Below are positions 12,548 to 23,766 of a stretch of 64,000 nt of DNA, piece by piece. Under the pieces are notes generated by a model. It searched no databases. It worked only from the letters and a program-made list of their open reading frames with translations, and had not been told where the DNA came from. Source of the stretch: Polyporus tsugae. Its lineage: Eukaryota; Basidiomycota; Agaricomycetes; Polyporales; Polyporaceae. Position 1 is the first letter of the stretch. Each line of letters begins with the position of its first letter. Both the position numbers and the translations under genes were made by a program. The stretch is from contig JAHRBS010000005.1 of assembly GCA_024305745.1 (NCBI GenBank), forward strand, positions 310,001-374,000. The letters run 5' to 3'.

Positions 12548-12656
12548 GGCAAGATGGCCGAGCGGTCCAAGGCGTGTGACTCAAGCGAAAGCTTGCCTGC
12601 TTCAGCGGGTTTCTCATCTGGGTATCCAGGCGTGGGTTCAAATCCCACTCTTGTCA
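12548..12656 (+). tRNA. tRNA-Leu(CAA) with intron
   Basis: The sequence folds as a class II tRNA. The acceptor arm GGCAAGA pairs with TCTTGTC (one G-U), the D arm GCC/GGC closes a leucine-type loop, the long variable arm forms a CTGG/CCAG stem, and the T arm GTGGG/CCCAC carries TTCAAAT. The anticodon loop reads CTCAAG, giving anticodon CAA. An intron of about 25 bases follows the base 3' of the anticodon, the usual nuclear tRNA intron position and typical for tRNA-Leu(CAA) in fungi. The anticodon stem has one T-T mismatch in this reading. CCA is not encoded. Confidence 0.88.
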
Positions 12657-13145
12657 TATTTTTGAACAATCTTTGCATCAGCGTTTGAAGAGCCGACCGT
12701 TGTCCGATAATCATTTCAGTGCCTTGGTGATAGGATCCTACTTTCTGAAAATCGTATGCACCACCACCCAAGTCTCCGGTCAAGGGATCGGGAGGAAAAT
12801 ATTGTGCTAAACGCCCTGTGCTTAAACTTGAACCGCAGTACTTGTTCCATCAAACAACCGTTTGTCGGGGTGAGTAGACCAAGTCGAGTGGACAACAAGT
12901 AAACAACCAAAATGAAGCTTGAGCCTGCTGTTCAGGACGTTCAGTACTTACATGGGGAGCACGCGCCAGATTAGTCAGCGACCAGTGGCGCATCGAGTAC
13001 AAAAGCGACCACCTACTCTCTTCCGGACCACGCCACTTGGTTTGCTAACTTCAAACTGAACACCACTACGTCTTTCAGTTGAGCGGTATTCCTTCCATCG
13101 ACCCATACTACCTACCTCTACTTCAGCTACGTCCATACACCAGCC
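12657..13145. other. intergenic, nothing recognised
   Basis: About 490 bases between the tRNA-Leu and the coiled-coil gene. A TTTTTG run just after the tRNA could serve as its pol III terminator. No protein similarity was seen. Confidence 0.45.
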
Positions 13146-14235
13146 ATGAGCAGCTCAAACAGACCCCAGCAGATCCAAGGAGCAGTAGAGGCATCAGTAA
13201 GTCTGCTCATATATCACGCGCCACCGGTTGGCTCACCTGCATGTATCGGCAATGCCATAGACGAGCAATGGAAGAAGAGAAACAGAACGTATTTCTAGTG
13301 CAGAGACAACCGGACGGACGAGGAGGCGACTTCTAACGTAAGTATGCGTCGAGTCTAGATCTTCAACGCAAGTCGTTCTAACTCCAAGTTACATCTCTAG
13401 TAAACCGAAAGTAGCGAGGGCAAAGCGAACCGCCGACCCGAACGCTGCCGGGGAGGCACCGACGCACGATGAAGCCGCTGTCAGAGCCGCGCGAAGGGTG
13501 GTTCCCCGTGAGCCTCTCGTGGTTGACGACTCGCGGGAAGGTGAGCGAAAGACATAGTTGGATAGATGAGCTACGAACTCACTCACATACTGCGTAGGTG
13601 AACTTCGCCACAAGAAGCCCGAGAGGCCAGCAAGCTTGTGCGAGGAAGGGCTGCCCAGGGCCGACGCCAACCCCCCTACCAATCGTCCCTCTCCCCCTCC
13701 ACTTGTGCCAAGGGGTGTCCCGGATGCACGAGGACTTGCGCCGTCCGACGGTAACCACCAGGCCGCAGCGCCCCGACAGCCGTCAAACCTCCCTGTCCCC
13801 CAACCCGATGGTGTCCACCGACCATGTGTCGCGAAGCTCCAGGAATCCCTCTTTGCCCTTGACGATATCTGCATGCAAGACGGCCAAATCCGAACCGAAG
13901 TCGAAGAGATCGGGCGCCTGCTTGCGGCAATCCGGCGGAAGGAGACCGATGTCGTCCAGAAAGTCCGGGACGTACAGCGGACGCGGGTGGCGGTGGAGGT
14001 GTTGTACACTTCGCGGCTTAAGCTGGACCATTCGCTCGTTGGGCAGGGTGAGAGGGACTTGCAGGTTACCGAGGACGGCCCGCCAGCGGGGTATGCGGTC
14101 TCTATATTAAAACTTCTCGTTGGCATGCACTTACCTTCAACCAGCAGAGAGCGTCCGAGTCTAGCGAAGGAATCAGACGCGGGTCAAGCAGAGGAGGAAG
14201 TGGAAGCACCGAGCGCAAAGCGGTTGCGAGCGTAA
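13146..14235 (+). CDS. hypothetical coiled-coil protein with basic C-terminal tail
   Basis: Not recognised. A consistent model joins 13146-13196, 13261-13337, 13401-13540 and 13598-14235, with a further 54-bp in-frame intron likely at 14091-14144. The product is about 280 residues. The N-terminal half is basic and disordered (KPKVARAKRT, then proline-rich sequence). The middle, around DNA 13840-14040, has a heptad-like run of hydrophobic residues with many E, R and Q, consistent with one long coiled coil. The protein ends in AKRLRA, a short basic tail like those on the FunK1 proteins nearby. It lies about 1 kb upstream of the first FunK1 gene in the same direction. Function is unknown; splice sites are GT-AG but the model rests on frame continuity only. 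Confidence 0.5.
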
Positions 14236-15201
14236 CAGGGAAGCGTGCGCAGTGTACGACGAGGTGTACTGTATCAGAGGTTTTGCACCGTTGTTGTTTG
14301 AATATTCACTCTATTTTATTCCATTATCTAAAATTTGCATGAAATACCTGATTACCATTGCGTATACGATCCTGCAGCTGGAGGTAGCTGTAGACGACTG
14401 GAGCCGTCGGGGGGCCTACGGCCTTTCGGGCTTGACAATGGTGTTGGACATTCTCCATGAACTCATAACAGTATGAACTGAATACAAAGGACCTGGAGTG
14501 AGTGTGTTGAGCCTGGACGGGGCCGACGTGGCACGGTGAGAGGGAACCTGGAGGGAACGGTGAGAGAGTCGTCGGAGAGCCTTGGAGAGCATCGGCAAAG
14601 CCCGGCTTCGTATTTCGGGTAAATAGACGCCCACAGCTGTTCCACAAGCCTCTGACACGTCGACCAGCTGCCGGCGTGCGCACTGACTACGATTGGTGGT
14701 ACCAGGTAGACCCAGTAACGAGGATCGGCACAATATCATCCTTTGGGAATGTGCGACTACTTTGATAGCCTCAAGGTTGTGGGGAGCCACGGTGAGTGCG
14801 CATAACTACTGTATTCTCGCTTACCACTCTTCCCAAAGTTGCTTCTTATAAATTCAGATATACTCACAACATCTGTAGGGGAATCAAAGCATTGTGTCGT
14901 CCCTATTCTCACTTAAGTGGTGTATATATGCATCAGTATCGTGGCAGTCCAGTACTTATCCCGGTGTTGCACAGCCCACAACCTTGTCTTTGTTCAAGGT
15001 GGTCAAATGGCGTGTGACAAAAGGGATCGCGTTCTCAAGCGTGGTGCTTTGGCTACTTTTTATCGTACATAATAATAGCGCGTGCACAATTGACACTTTG
15101 CACGCGACGGCTCTACTCTCACATCCTAACCACCGACGTCTTGCTTTCCGACTCCCAGCCACCATATCTTCAGCACCTGAACATCAACGATCTACGTCTC
15201 C
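14236..15201. other. intergenic, nothing recognised
   Basis: About 1 kb before the first FunK1 gene. It is somewhat A/T-richer than the coding regions. Open frames are short and unlike known proteins. Confidence 0.45.
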
Positions 15202-17268
15202 ATGAAGATTAGAATCAATGTGCTCAACCCCGATGTGTTCATCCGGGCCAGCCTCGGGGTGCCTTCCCAAAGCCTTGGCGAACCACCGCGTCTTCAGCTC
15301 CCAACTGACGCCACATCGCATGAACCGCGTTTCCTGGTGAGGATTCCCTTCTGTATGCTCCCTCCCACATGGATTCCTGACGCGTCAGGACGCGTCGCTT
15401 GTGTAGCTGGATGCGCTCAACGTCTCGCGGATCTGTCCTGACTATGAGTTCATGTGGTCGGAAGATGCTTTCGCCCTCAACAACGGCTTCAAGCTCGGGC
15501 TCTACCCTCTCGCACGCGACTGTTTTTCCACGCTCAACTATCCCGAGTACGGTGCATCGGAGCTGTCCTTTGCATGGTTTCCGAATGACAGCGACCCGTT
15601 CGACGTCGTGGAGGAGGCTTTTCCGACCTGGGACGCCGAGTCGTCCGAGCCCGTCATCAACGAGATCCTGTCGCACACCGCCACGATCGCGCACTTCCAA
15701 CACCGCATATGCTACTTCGTCATCCTCGTCTTCGGACACAGGGCTCGTCTTGTCCGCACCGACCACTCTGGCATTGTAATCACCGCCAAGTTCGCCTATG
15801 CCCCAAGCGGAGGAGCTTTGGCCACCTTCCTCTGGCACTTCGCTCACTCTTCTGGGGCTCACAGAGGCCACGATACTTCGGCGCAGCGTGTCTTGCCCAC
15901 GTCTGAGCTCGGGCAGAGGATGCTCAACCGTGCCGCGCTGGAAGCTCAGTGTCACCTAGACGACCCCGGCTCGCAGGCTTTCATCGAGTCGCTCGACCTC
16001 GCCTTCCCATGGTGGCAACTGGAGATCCACGACGCGCGCGCCGGACGCGTCTGCACCGTCGTAGTCGGCAAACCTCATCGCGAAATTCCCGGCATGGTTG
16101 GGAGTGGCACTCACTGCTACGTCGCGCTCGGGCTCGCGGACCTCGACGGACCGTTCGTGTACCTGGAGGATACCTGGCGTTCCGCGCAGCCGGCCGACGA
16201 ACGAGAAGGAAACGTGCTGGCCGAGCTCAACGCCCATGGCGTGCCGTATGTCCGCACGGTGCTCTGTCATGGGGACGTCCCTGGCCAAGGTACGTTTTCA
16301 CCGAACCTGGTGCCGATGCGCGGCGCGAGGCATCGGCACCCCATGCGTCCGATCCTGCGGCGCCACTACCGCCTCGTCGTGAAGGAGGTGTGCATGCCCA
16401 TTGAACGTTTTAGCAACGGCTTGCAACTCGTCAAGGCCGTGTGGTGCTGTATGAAAGGTGCGTGTCGTGTTCAACCACTTCCGTGTATCTTAAAAACTAA
16501 TCGCATGAACGTTTGCACAGCTCACGAGGGCGCATGGAACGCTGACGTCGTCCATCCGAACACCTATCCAGACAACATCTCCTTGCATCGGACTGTCACA
16601 GGGGAGGTTGTTGGGATCCTAGGCGGATGGGCGTCTACTAGTGACGAACTTGAGGACAGGAATCCAGAGAAGAAGGTGCGTATGCCATACGAGCGGATAT
16701 GCATGACACTCACACAAGTACCTAGGAAACGTGGATGTTCGCGTCAAAACACGTCCTTGACGATCCGATTAGGACTATCGACATCTCCGACGCGCTCGAA
16801 TCCTTTTTCAACGTCCTCCTCTATCTCGCCGTCCGCTTCCTTCCGCACAACATTCCCGACGCCCAAGCTTTTATTGCGGCTTACTTCGAAGCTTCCTCCC
16901 GCGATGCTCAGGGCATGCTCTGCGCCAGTGCTCTCAAGTCGCAAGTCGTGACGCAGGGTTCCCTCGACTCTGGACTTTGGTTCGGCCAAGGCGGCACCGT
17001 CACGTTCATCATCGCCAACGGTGCGCGCCCCTCCCTCCGCGCGAACCGGCACCCGCTCAACGACGTCTTCGACGAGGTCCTCACCTGGCTGCGTGCGTTG
17101 TACTCCCTCGACGTCTCCCCGGGGTCCGCGAAAGCTCTCAGGGCCGCGCGCAACTTAGAGAGCCACATCGCGATGAGTAACCTCCTCCTTACGCACATGG
17201 GTCGACGGGGTTGGCCGTTGGATGACAAGAGCCAAGGAGACCAGTCGTTTGCTTCCCGTACTGCGTGA
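15202..17268 (+). CDS. FunK1 fungal-type kinase homologue, catalytic motifs lost (pseudokinase candidate)
   Basis: FunK1 (Pkinase_fungal) proteins are kinase-like proteins expanded in mushroom-forming fungi. Exons 15202-15336, 15407-16457, 16521-16675 and 16726-17268 join without a stop to give 627 residues. Family landmarks are present: the WSEDAFAL start region, FGHRARLVRTDHSG, a WWQLEI block, the LCHGDV segment, HYRLVVKEV and the C-lobe DALESFFNVLLYLAVRFLPHN. The third exon should carry the HRD catalytic loop and the DWE metal-binding triad seen in the other FunK1 copies here. It reads HPN (DNA 16553-16561) and GW instead of DW, so both key aspartates are missing. It also lacks the basic C-terminal tail shared by the other four. 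With an open frame and normal splice sites, it could be a real pseudokinase rather than a dead gene. Confidence 0.8.
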
Positions 17269-19312
17269 TCAGGTAGCGTGGGTTTCCCTGTAAGGATCGC
17301 TGTAATTTACAGCTCCAAGATCATCTGCATCCCCCGACTCTGACGGAACGAGAGGAATCTATGGAGTGCATTCGCATTCGGACCTAAACTTGGTTCGTTT
17401 CTATCTCGGTAAATCCTCCGTGGCAGATGTGGCAGATGCTGCGGGCGAGGGTGTATGCAGACAGAGACGGGCACTAGAATCTGTTCCAACAGTTCGACTT
17501 CGAATACTTCAAGTTATGAATTCATAGTTCCTACCTGAGTGTTCAAGTTCCTTCGAGGTGCAGTACCCAATAGCCAGCTGGATGCACCGCCACGGAAGTG
17601 AGCATATACTGGATATTCCAATCGGTTAAATGACAAGAAATTGACACGCGGCGGTTGAGGATCCACAGAGGTCTGCACTGTGTGATGATCATGAAAGTTG
17701 AGAGCACAGGTGGCAGAGGACCGAACTTGTGAGGAAAAAAAAAGCGCAAGGGCCGTGACGTCGGACCAAGGGGTGTGACACCCCTGGCACGTGGCGAAGT
17801 CAGACTGTTTTGTTGCGAGCGCTCCCCGCCGGCCTGGCACTTGGTGAACGCGACACTTCGTGCGCTCAGTCCGATTCCACAGTGGCGCCTGAGAGGGATA
17901 TGGTCCTGCTATTTGGCGGGCAAGCATTACAAATCCAATTTGCGAAAGATCATTCGCAGGCGCGCGGATCCGGACTACAGTAGTACAGTCACCTAGTAGT
18001 ACAGTGATATGATTCAAACCGACGGAATGGCAGGGAGAAAAGTTGCGCTGCGGGAACTGTCTATGGAACATATACTCCAGCAAAACAATGTTGCTGCGTC
18101 GGGGCGCGGTCGGTTGGCATACAACCCGGGGATGCCTCATCTGTGCTGTCTACAGCAGGATCGGGAACAGGGAGGTTGGGTGGCACTGCGTGATCGAAGG
18201 AGTGTAATACCAGAGCCCAAGACCACGCACCGTGTGCCGGGTGGACACGCTTTGAGATGCCATTATGCAGTTCAGGTTCACCGCTAAGGAGGAGAAGTGA
18301 GTGTAGCAGGCCAGGATGGTAAGGCTACAGCTACTCACGTCTATTTTGGCTCACAAACAGTGCGAGTCTAAGTAGTACCTGATGAGCGTCGCTGTACACG
18401 AACCCAAACAAATATGCGCATCAACACGCGTGTCAACAGACTACTGTCCCTCTCGGCCACACATGTGACTGGAATACTGTGCAAAGGAGCAGCTGCTTGA
18501 AGTACAGATATTGAACACTGACAGGGGTTGTTCCAACACGACTAAACATAGGTCAGCGGCGTGCATAGGAGCAGCCTTTAAATTATCACGTACCACAACC
18601 TTGACAGTATGTCCTTCAACACACCCCCCTCTCTGGAAAGGAGCCAAAGACAGTGGCGTAAGAATCGATCGGAGTGTTGACCGGATAGCGGGGAACCGCG
18701 CTAACAAGCAGTCAGCATCGGCTAGTATAGCATTCGCCGAGGGGACATCATACCAAACTCACGGTGGCGGGTTCGACCTGCAGTGTGGCTCGAGGCTGCG
18801 CCTTCTTTGGAGGGCCTTACAAGCATGTTCTACCATTTCTGGAGAGTGTTCAAGTTAGCCTGAGTTCAAGTACCCAACTGCCAGTGATCAGCGTAACCGA
18901 ACTCACTTGGAGAATTGCGGGCTGTAGGGAAAAAAGATGCAAGACACATGGATGTCCTCCGTCACGACTGTAGCACCTTAAAGACTCGCGATGTGCGTGC
19001 ATCGGCTGACGGATTGAGAAACACCTGGACTCGATGGAGCCCGCGGTCGGAGGAGATGCGCTACTGTGATTGAAAGGCGCCGGTCGGACAGGTGGAGGCA
19101 CGTGCGGTCGCACCCAAAGCACGTGAGAGGCAATCGACAACGGGGTAAGGTGACCGATTCTAGTGGAATCGGAATGTTCCCCAACCACAACCTCTTGACT
19201 CGGGCCGTGACTGTGTGATTCAAGTTCGCGTTAATTCCTGCCAGCGTACCGCGCTCAACCACTGACGGTCTACTAGGTCATAGCTGAAGAACTTCTAGGA
19301 CCACGCTTCGCC
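17269..19312. other. 2-kb intergenic region with weak repeated segments
   Basis: No protein recognised on either strand. Two short segments resemble each other: near 17530-17585 and 18843-18890, both with GTGTTCAAGTT followed by a CCCAA..GCCAG block. They may be remnants of an old repeat. No transposase-like frame was found. Confidence 0.4.
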
Positions 19313-21691
19313 ATGCACCGTGCTACATATGTTATTAGCCTCAACAACATGGTGGACGACTTCCTGCCGCCCCAGAAGTCCGACGAACACTATCTAGCGA
19401 GCAAGGCAATCCGCAACGTGTTCGTCGATGTCCCGGCCTTTCGTTCTGAACATGATATGTATGAATACGTGGTGGGTTGCTGTTCCAATTGATTGTTATA
19501 TTCTCTGAATTCTGATGGTTATCGTGGCAGACTGAAATGCTCAACAATTCGAAAGTATACCCTTTCGTCGCAACGTGTTGTAAGTCGGACCGGAACTGCG
19601 GGATGTACGCCTCCGTGCGTGCACCACAAGAGGACTACCCCGAAGCCCTAAAGGAGCAGAAGAGCTCGGCTTGGTCGCTCCTCGGGCTCCTCGTCAAGTG
19701 CCAGCTTGATCCTGTCATCGGGGATCCCTTCGACGAGGGGGACAGCGACAACAGAATAGTCGCTGCGGGGCGGAAGAAGGCGATGGGTCAGATCTTGTCA
19801 TGCGCAGAACTCGCGTTCAAGTACCAGCAGCGCCAGTTTGTCTTCATGGTTCTCTTTCTTGGTCATTACGCCCGCGTCGTCCGCTTTGATCGCTCTGGCG
19901 TCGGCGCATCCGAAAAGTTCCACTACACGCAACGCGGCGACGAACTCACGGCGTTCTCCGTTCGCTACTGTCGTCTGGGAAGCACGGACCGCGGACACGA
20001 CCCCCAAGCCTCCCGTATCAGTCCTACTCACCCGCTCTGGCAACAGCTGAAGAAACACGCGGCCGACGCCGCCAAGAAGGACTCGAAGGACCACGCGCAA
20101 AAGGTCTTCAACAGATCTCTCGACGACAAATGGCCGTGGTGGAGGCTGTCGATGGCCGACGAGGAGTCCGGCCTCAAACGTTGTTTCGCGGTCGGCAAGC
20201 CTCACTATTACGCTAGCAGGGTTGTCGGTCGTGGGACCCGTGGTTACGTTGCCGTGCCACTAAACGACAGCGAAGAACCTAAGGGGGACTTCGTGTACCT
20301 CAAAGACGTTTGGCGACTCGGTCACGAAGGCATGCAGAAAGAGGGGTCTGTCTTGAAGACTCTCAACGCCGCCCGTGTACCCTATGTACCCCCTCTGCTC
20401 TACCACGGCGACTTGAGCCAAGGCACGCAGTCGTACGACCATTGGTCCAAGTACCACCCGGACAAGACTCGAGACAGCTGACCCCTGGAGTCGCATCAGC
20501 ACTATCGCCTCGTCGTGGCAGAGGTCGGAAAGCCGCTCTCCGAGTTTGAGCGCGGCTTCCAGCTCGTCTGGGCGTTGTTCTGCTGTATCTCGGGTATGTG
20601 CACTCCTATGCGTCGTTCTCCCGTTTAGCATACTCATATCCATCCATAGCGCACGCAGAGGCTTGCGCGGCCGGCTACATTCATCGCGACATCAGTGCGG
20701 GAAACATCCTCCTGTACAAGGATGAGAACGACGAGTGGGCCGGCCTTCTCAACGACTGGGAGATGTCCGGCAAGTTCGTTGCAGGCGCAACCGAACATAG
20801 CGGACAGCAACTTGACCGAGTGGTACGTTCCCTCAGGCTGTCGCCTCTGTGTATATCCTTCCGCTGAATCCCGAGGTCACCCAGGGTACCTGGCAGTTCA
20901 TGTCCGTGGGCACACTGCTCAGCAAGGCCAAACCCCACACGATCGCGGACGACCTCGAGTCGTTCTTCCACGTCCTCATCTACTACGCCGTCCGGTTCCT
21001 CCCCCACAACCTCACCGACGCGGCGGTAGCGCGGTTCCTCTACAGCTACTTCGACGACTACACGGATGGGGTCTCCGGCTACACATGCGGCCAGCTCAAG
21101 TACTATGCCATGCGGAGGGGCGTGATCGATGTCGCGCTCATCAGCCGGGGCATTAGGAACGCCGCAGGTATGCAGACGGTGTTCTTCGAGTTCCATATGC
21201 CCCCGTCAAGCACTCCCTCTAACGACGAGACCGGTGCTGACGGGATCACTTACTGGAGCCACCCCCTCAACGCCCTCGTTGACGAGCTTCTCCAAGCGTT
21301 CCAGGCGTTCTATGAGCAAGGTGACACGGATGTGGAGGAGGAGGGGACCATTGACCAGCGAACGCAGGCCAAAAAGTCCCGGCGGCATGGGGCCTCCACC
21401 TCCGAGTCGGCAGCGGCTGCGAAGAACCGTGCGATGATCAGGGCACAACTCGCCGACAACGTCAAGACGCACGACTCAATCCTGGAGCTCATCATAACCC
21501 ACCTCGGCGACTTTGCGTGGCCAGCGGACGACAAGGGAAAGGACAGGAAGCCGGGCGAGGGATGCGTGGTTGCGCAGGAGAACGGTGATTCAGGCTCCAT
21601 CGTCCTGCAGGTTGTGTCTGGGTCGAAGCGGCCTCGCGAGGATAGCGGCTCGGAGGGGTTGGCGGCCAAGCGCATACGGAACTCTGCTTGA
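19313..21691 (+). pseudogene. FunK1 fungal-type kinase with an in-frame stop
   Basis: Exons start at 19313 (or the ATG at 19349), splice before the ACTGAAATG segment near 19530, and continue through the kinase N-lobe. At 20479-20481 a TGA interrupts the frame between a TRDS segment and HQHYRLVVAEVGKPL, with homologous sequence on both sides in the same frame. No GT-AG intron that removes the stop and keeps frame was found. Downstream, the catalytic loop HRDISAGN (about 20680-20705) and the NDWE motif are intact, as is the C-lobe helix DDLESFFHVLIYYAVRFL. The protein would end in SKRPRED...AAKRIR, the basic tail of this family. Either the gene is newly inactivated, or it makes a truncated N-terminal protein. 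The lectin gene lies 240 bases beyond, tail to tail. Confidence 0.8.
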
Positions 21692-21932
21692 GCTCATCCG
21701 CTGCGTAGCATGTCGCTGCCAGTCACAGTGTCGACGAGCGAACTTGCGCTCAGTACGCGGCAAAAAAAGCCACTGTCAATACGTGCTATGCCGTCACGGT
21801 CAGGCTGCGCGCTCCGCAAGAGGGCGGATGCATGCCAAGTGTTAGCGCGGACGAATGTACGGAGGGGCCGAATCGGATTATAAGGATATGGCTGCGTGAA
21901 GTCGGGAATCGAATGATTGCCTGCTTTACAGC

Positions 21933-22546
21933 CTAAACGACGATAGGGTTCCACAGCTGGAGATGCTGAAGCACATCTGTGCACTCCGACAAGGAGATCT
22001 ATGCGACAGAGCACCAGGTCGACATCAGCATCCTCGTCCCCTCGTCCTTAGGACTTCAGGCACTCACAGGGACATTGTGCGCAGCCCTACCAAGCGTAAG
22101 GCAGTTCCCGTCCGCGTTCGAAATCGTCGCCGGGTCCGCATTCACCGTCCAGATCTGTTTCGGGTCGTCCGAACAGTCGTCGATGTACAGCGTCTGGTTC
22201 GCAGTGCTGGGCACGACGCCGTTCGCGGTGATGCACCAGTCCCCGAACACTATCTGGCCGGGCACTCCGGTCCCGAACGTCGCGAACATGGCCGTCGGGT
22301 CGTTCGAGGAGCCGTCACCCGGGAGCTGCGCGACGAGGTCCGCCTTGGCCGCGCTGGATTGCGGGCCGAAGACGAGGGAGGAATCTGCGAGAGGGATGTC
22401 TGAGTATGCGTAGTAGGGGGCGCACACTGGCGGGACGTACTCTGCGAGGAGAAGAAGTGGGCTGCGGAGCCCTCAGGGATGACGTCGGCGACGACGAACG
22501 ACGCAGCGGCGAGCACAGGTGCAACGAGAGCGATGAAGGCCTTCAT
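21933..22546 (-). CDS. small secreted ricin-B-like lectin 1
   Basis: Minus-strand exons 22546-22441, 22384-22068 and 21998-21933 give 162 residues. Exon lengths and phases match the intact lectin at 50713 (first exon 106 and second exon 317 bases in both). Residues 1 to about 19 form a signal peptide with a hydrophobic core, followed by DVIPEGSAAHF. The body carries GDWCITANGVV, a DDCSDD..QIW block and a terminal LQLWN. The repeated QxW-type motifs and paired cysteines indicate a ricin-B/CBM13-like beta-trefoil lectin, here only one to two repeats long. A secreted sugar-binding role is inferred. A TATAAAG box lies at 22661-22667. The gene is convergent with the broken FunK1 at 19313-21691. 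Similarity to the two other lectin copies is clear but more distant than theirs to each other. Confidence 0.72.
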
Positions 22547-22660
22547 GGTGATCACTGAGAATGGAAACGGGAGGAGGCAGTGAGTGAGGCAACTGTGGGC
22601 GGCGGGCGATTATCGTTGTTCTCGCTGTCCGTCGCGCACTCCTCATGCACGGCTCGCATA

Positions 22661-22667
22661 CTTTATA
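22661..22667 (-). promoter_or_regulatory. TATA box of lectin 1
   Basis: TATAAAG on the minus strand, about 115 bases upstream of the lectin start codon. The other two lectin copies have TATAAAA at a shorter spacing. Confidence 0.5.
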
Positions 22668-23575
22668 CCCCAGGCAAACTAGGCCGAAGTCCCCCGCCGT
22701 GTGATCAGCTCATTTGCTTTTATCGTCATGCCGGCATAGCCAAGTACTCCGGATCCATACTGCACAGCTGCCATGACGGCGTTCAGTCAAGAGAAGCCCG
22801 TTTGTGACTGTACGCCGGATATCACCGGTGTTTCATTGTTTGCGACCTCTCCATCGTGTGACCGTCGAGTTGGCAGGATGACCGAATTGCAGTGGCAATT
22901 GAACCTTGGCTGAACATGCACTGACTGGCAGTGACTGCAATGCGAAGATATATGGTCCTTGAGATGTAAGGGTAAGGGTAGAAATTCCTGCGCGGCCTCG
23001 CCAGCGCGAGGACGGGGAAGTTGCTAAATAGCGCAGAATATTTGCAATCGCTTCTCAAGTTATGGTATGCCTGGATGGTGATGGATATACGCAGGCTGAC
23101 AGTACAGCCAACACCTGGGGAACTCCAGTGAACTCATTACTTCAGCGCTAGCCGCATGGGCGACGGTTTAGAATCGGAGGCTAGCAAGCTATAATCGGAT
23201 TTACTTATGTGGGGGAAAGGGAAGCACGACTTGCAACCGTCTGTTCACGCAGCGTGACTGCAAAGATCTAACTTGAAGAGCTGGACGGAAAAGTCGGACA
23301 CACATTCAACTTGAACCCCGCATGAAGAAGTACACCATGCATTACAGTGGCGGCCGGATATCGACAGACGAGTACTTTACGTGGTAACATACTCGTGAGC
23401 AACTCGTGAGTACTGTAACTTTGCAAACCTGTTGGATGGGGGGGGGGGGGGGGATTGGATCGTTTCAGAATCATATTCCAAACAAACGTCATAGCGTCTG
23501 CACAATACGTCGGTCAAGACCTAACCGAATTCAGTGCATCGTTCAATAAAGTAAAGTGTAAATAGCATCGCGCAT
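22668..23575. other. intergenic with a 16-G run
   Basis: No gene was recognised. A run of 16 G lies at 23438-23453, a possible G-quadruplex or assembly-sensitive site. Several TCAGTG/CACTGA-rich short segments occur around 22910-23110 without clear structure. Confidence 0.5.
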
Positions 23576-23647
23576 TCCCATTAGCCGACTCGAACGACTG
23601 ACCTCGTCATTACTAGTGACGCGCTCTACCAACTGAGCTAAACGGGA
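23576..23647 (-). tRNA. tRNA-Thr(AGT)
   Basis: On the minus strand a 72-base cloverleaf forms. The acceptor TCCCGTT pairs with AATGGGA, the D arm is GCTCAGTTGGTAGAGC, the anticodon stem CGTCA/TGACG holds a CTAGTAA loop with anticodon AGT, and the T arm is AGTCG TTCGAGT CGGCT. There is no intron. The gene ends 120 bases before the TRAPPC11 start on the other strand. Confidence 0.93.
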
Positions 23648-23766
23648 CTTGTTCGCCAATGTACTGTTATTTCCATGATCAGAATAAAGCGTCTGTATTA
23701 TAATCAATCGTGGAGACAAACTTGACCTGGTCCTCATCTCGAGCTCGAGGACGCCCTCATTCCAAC

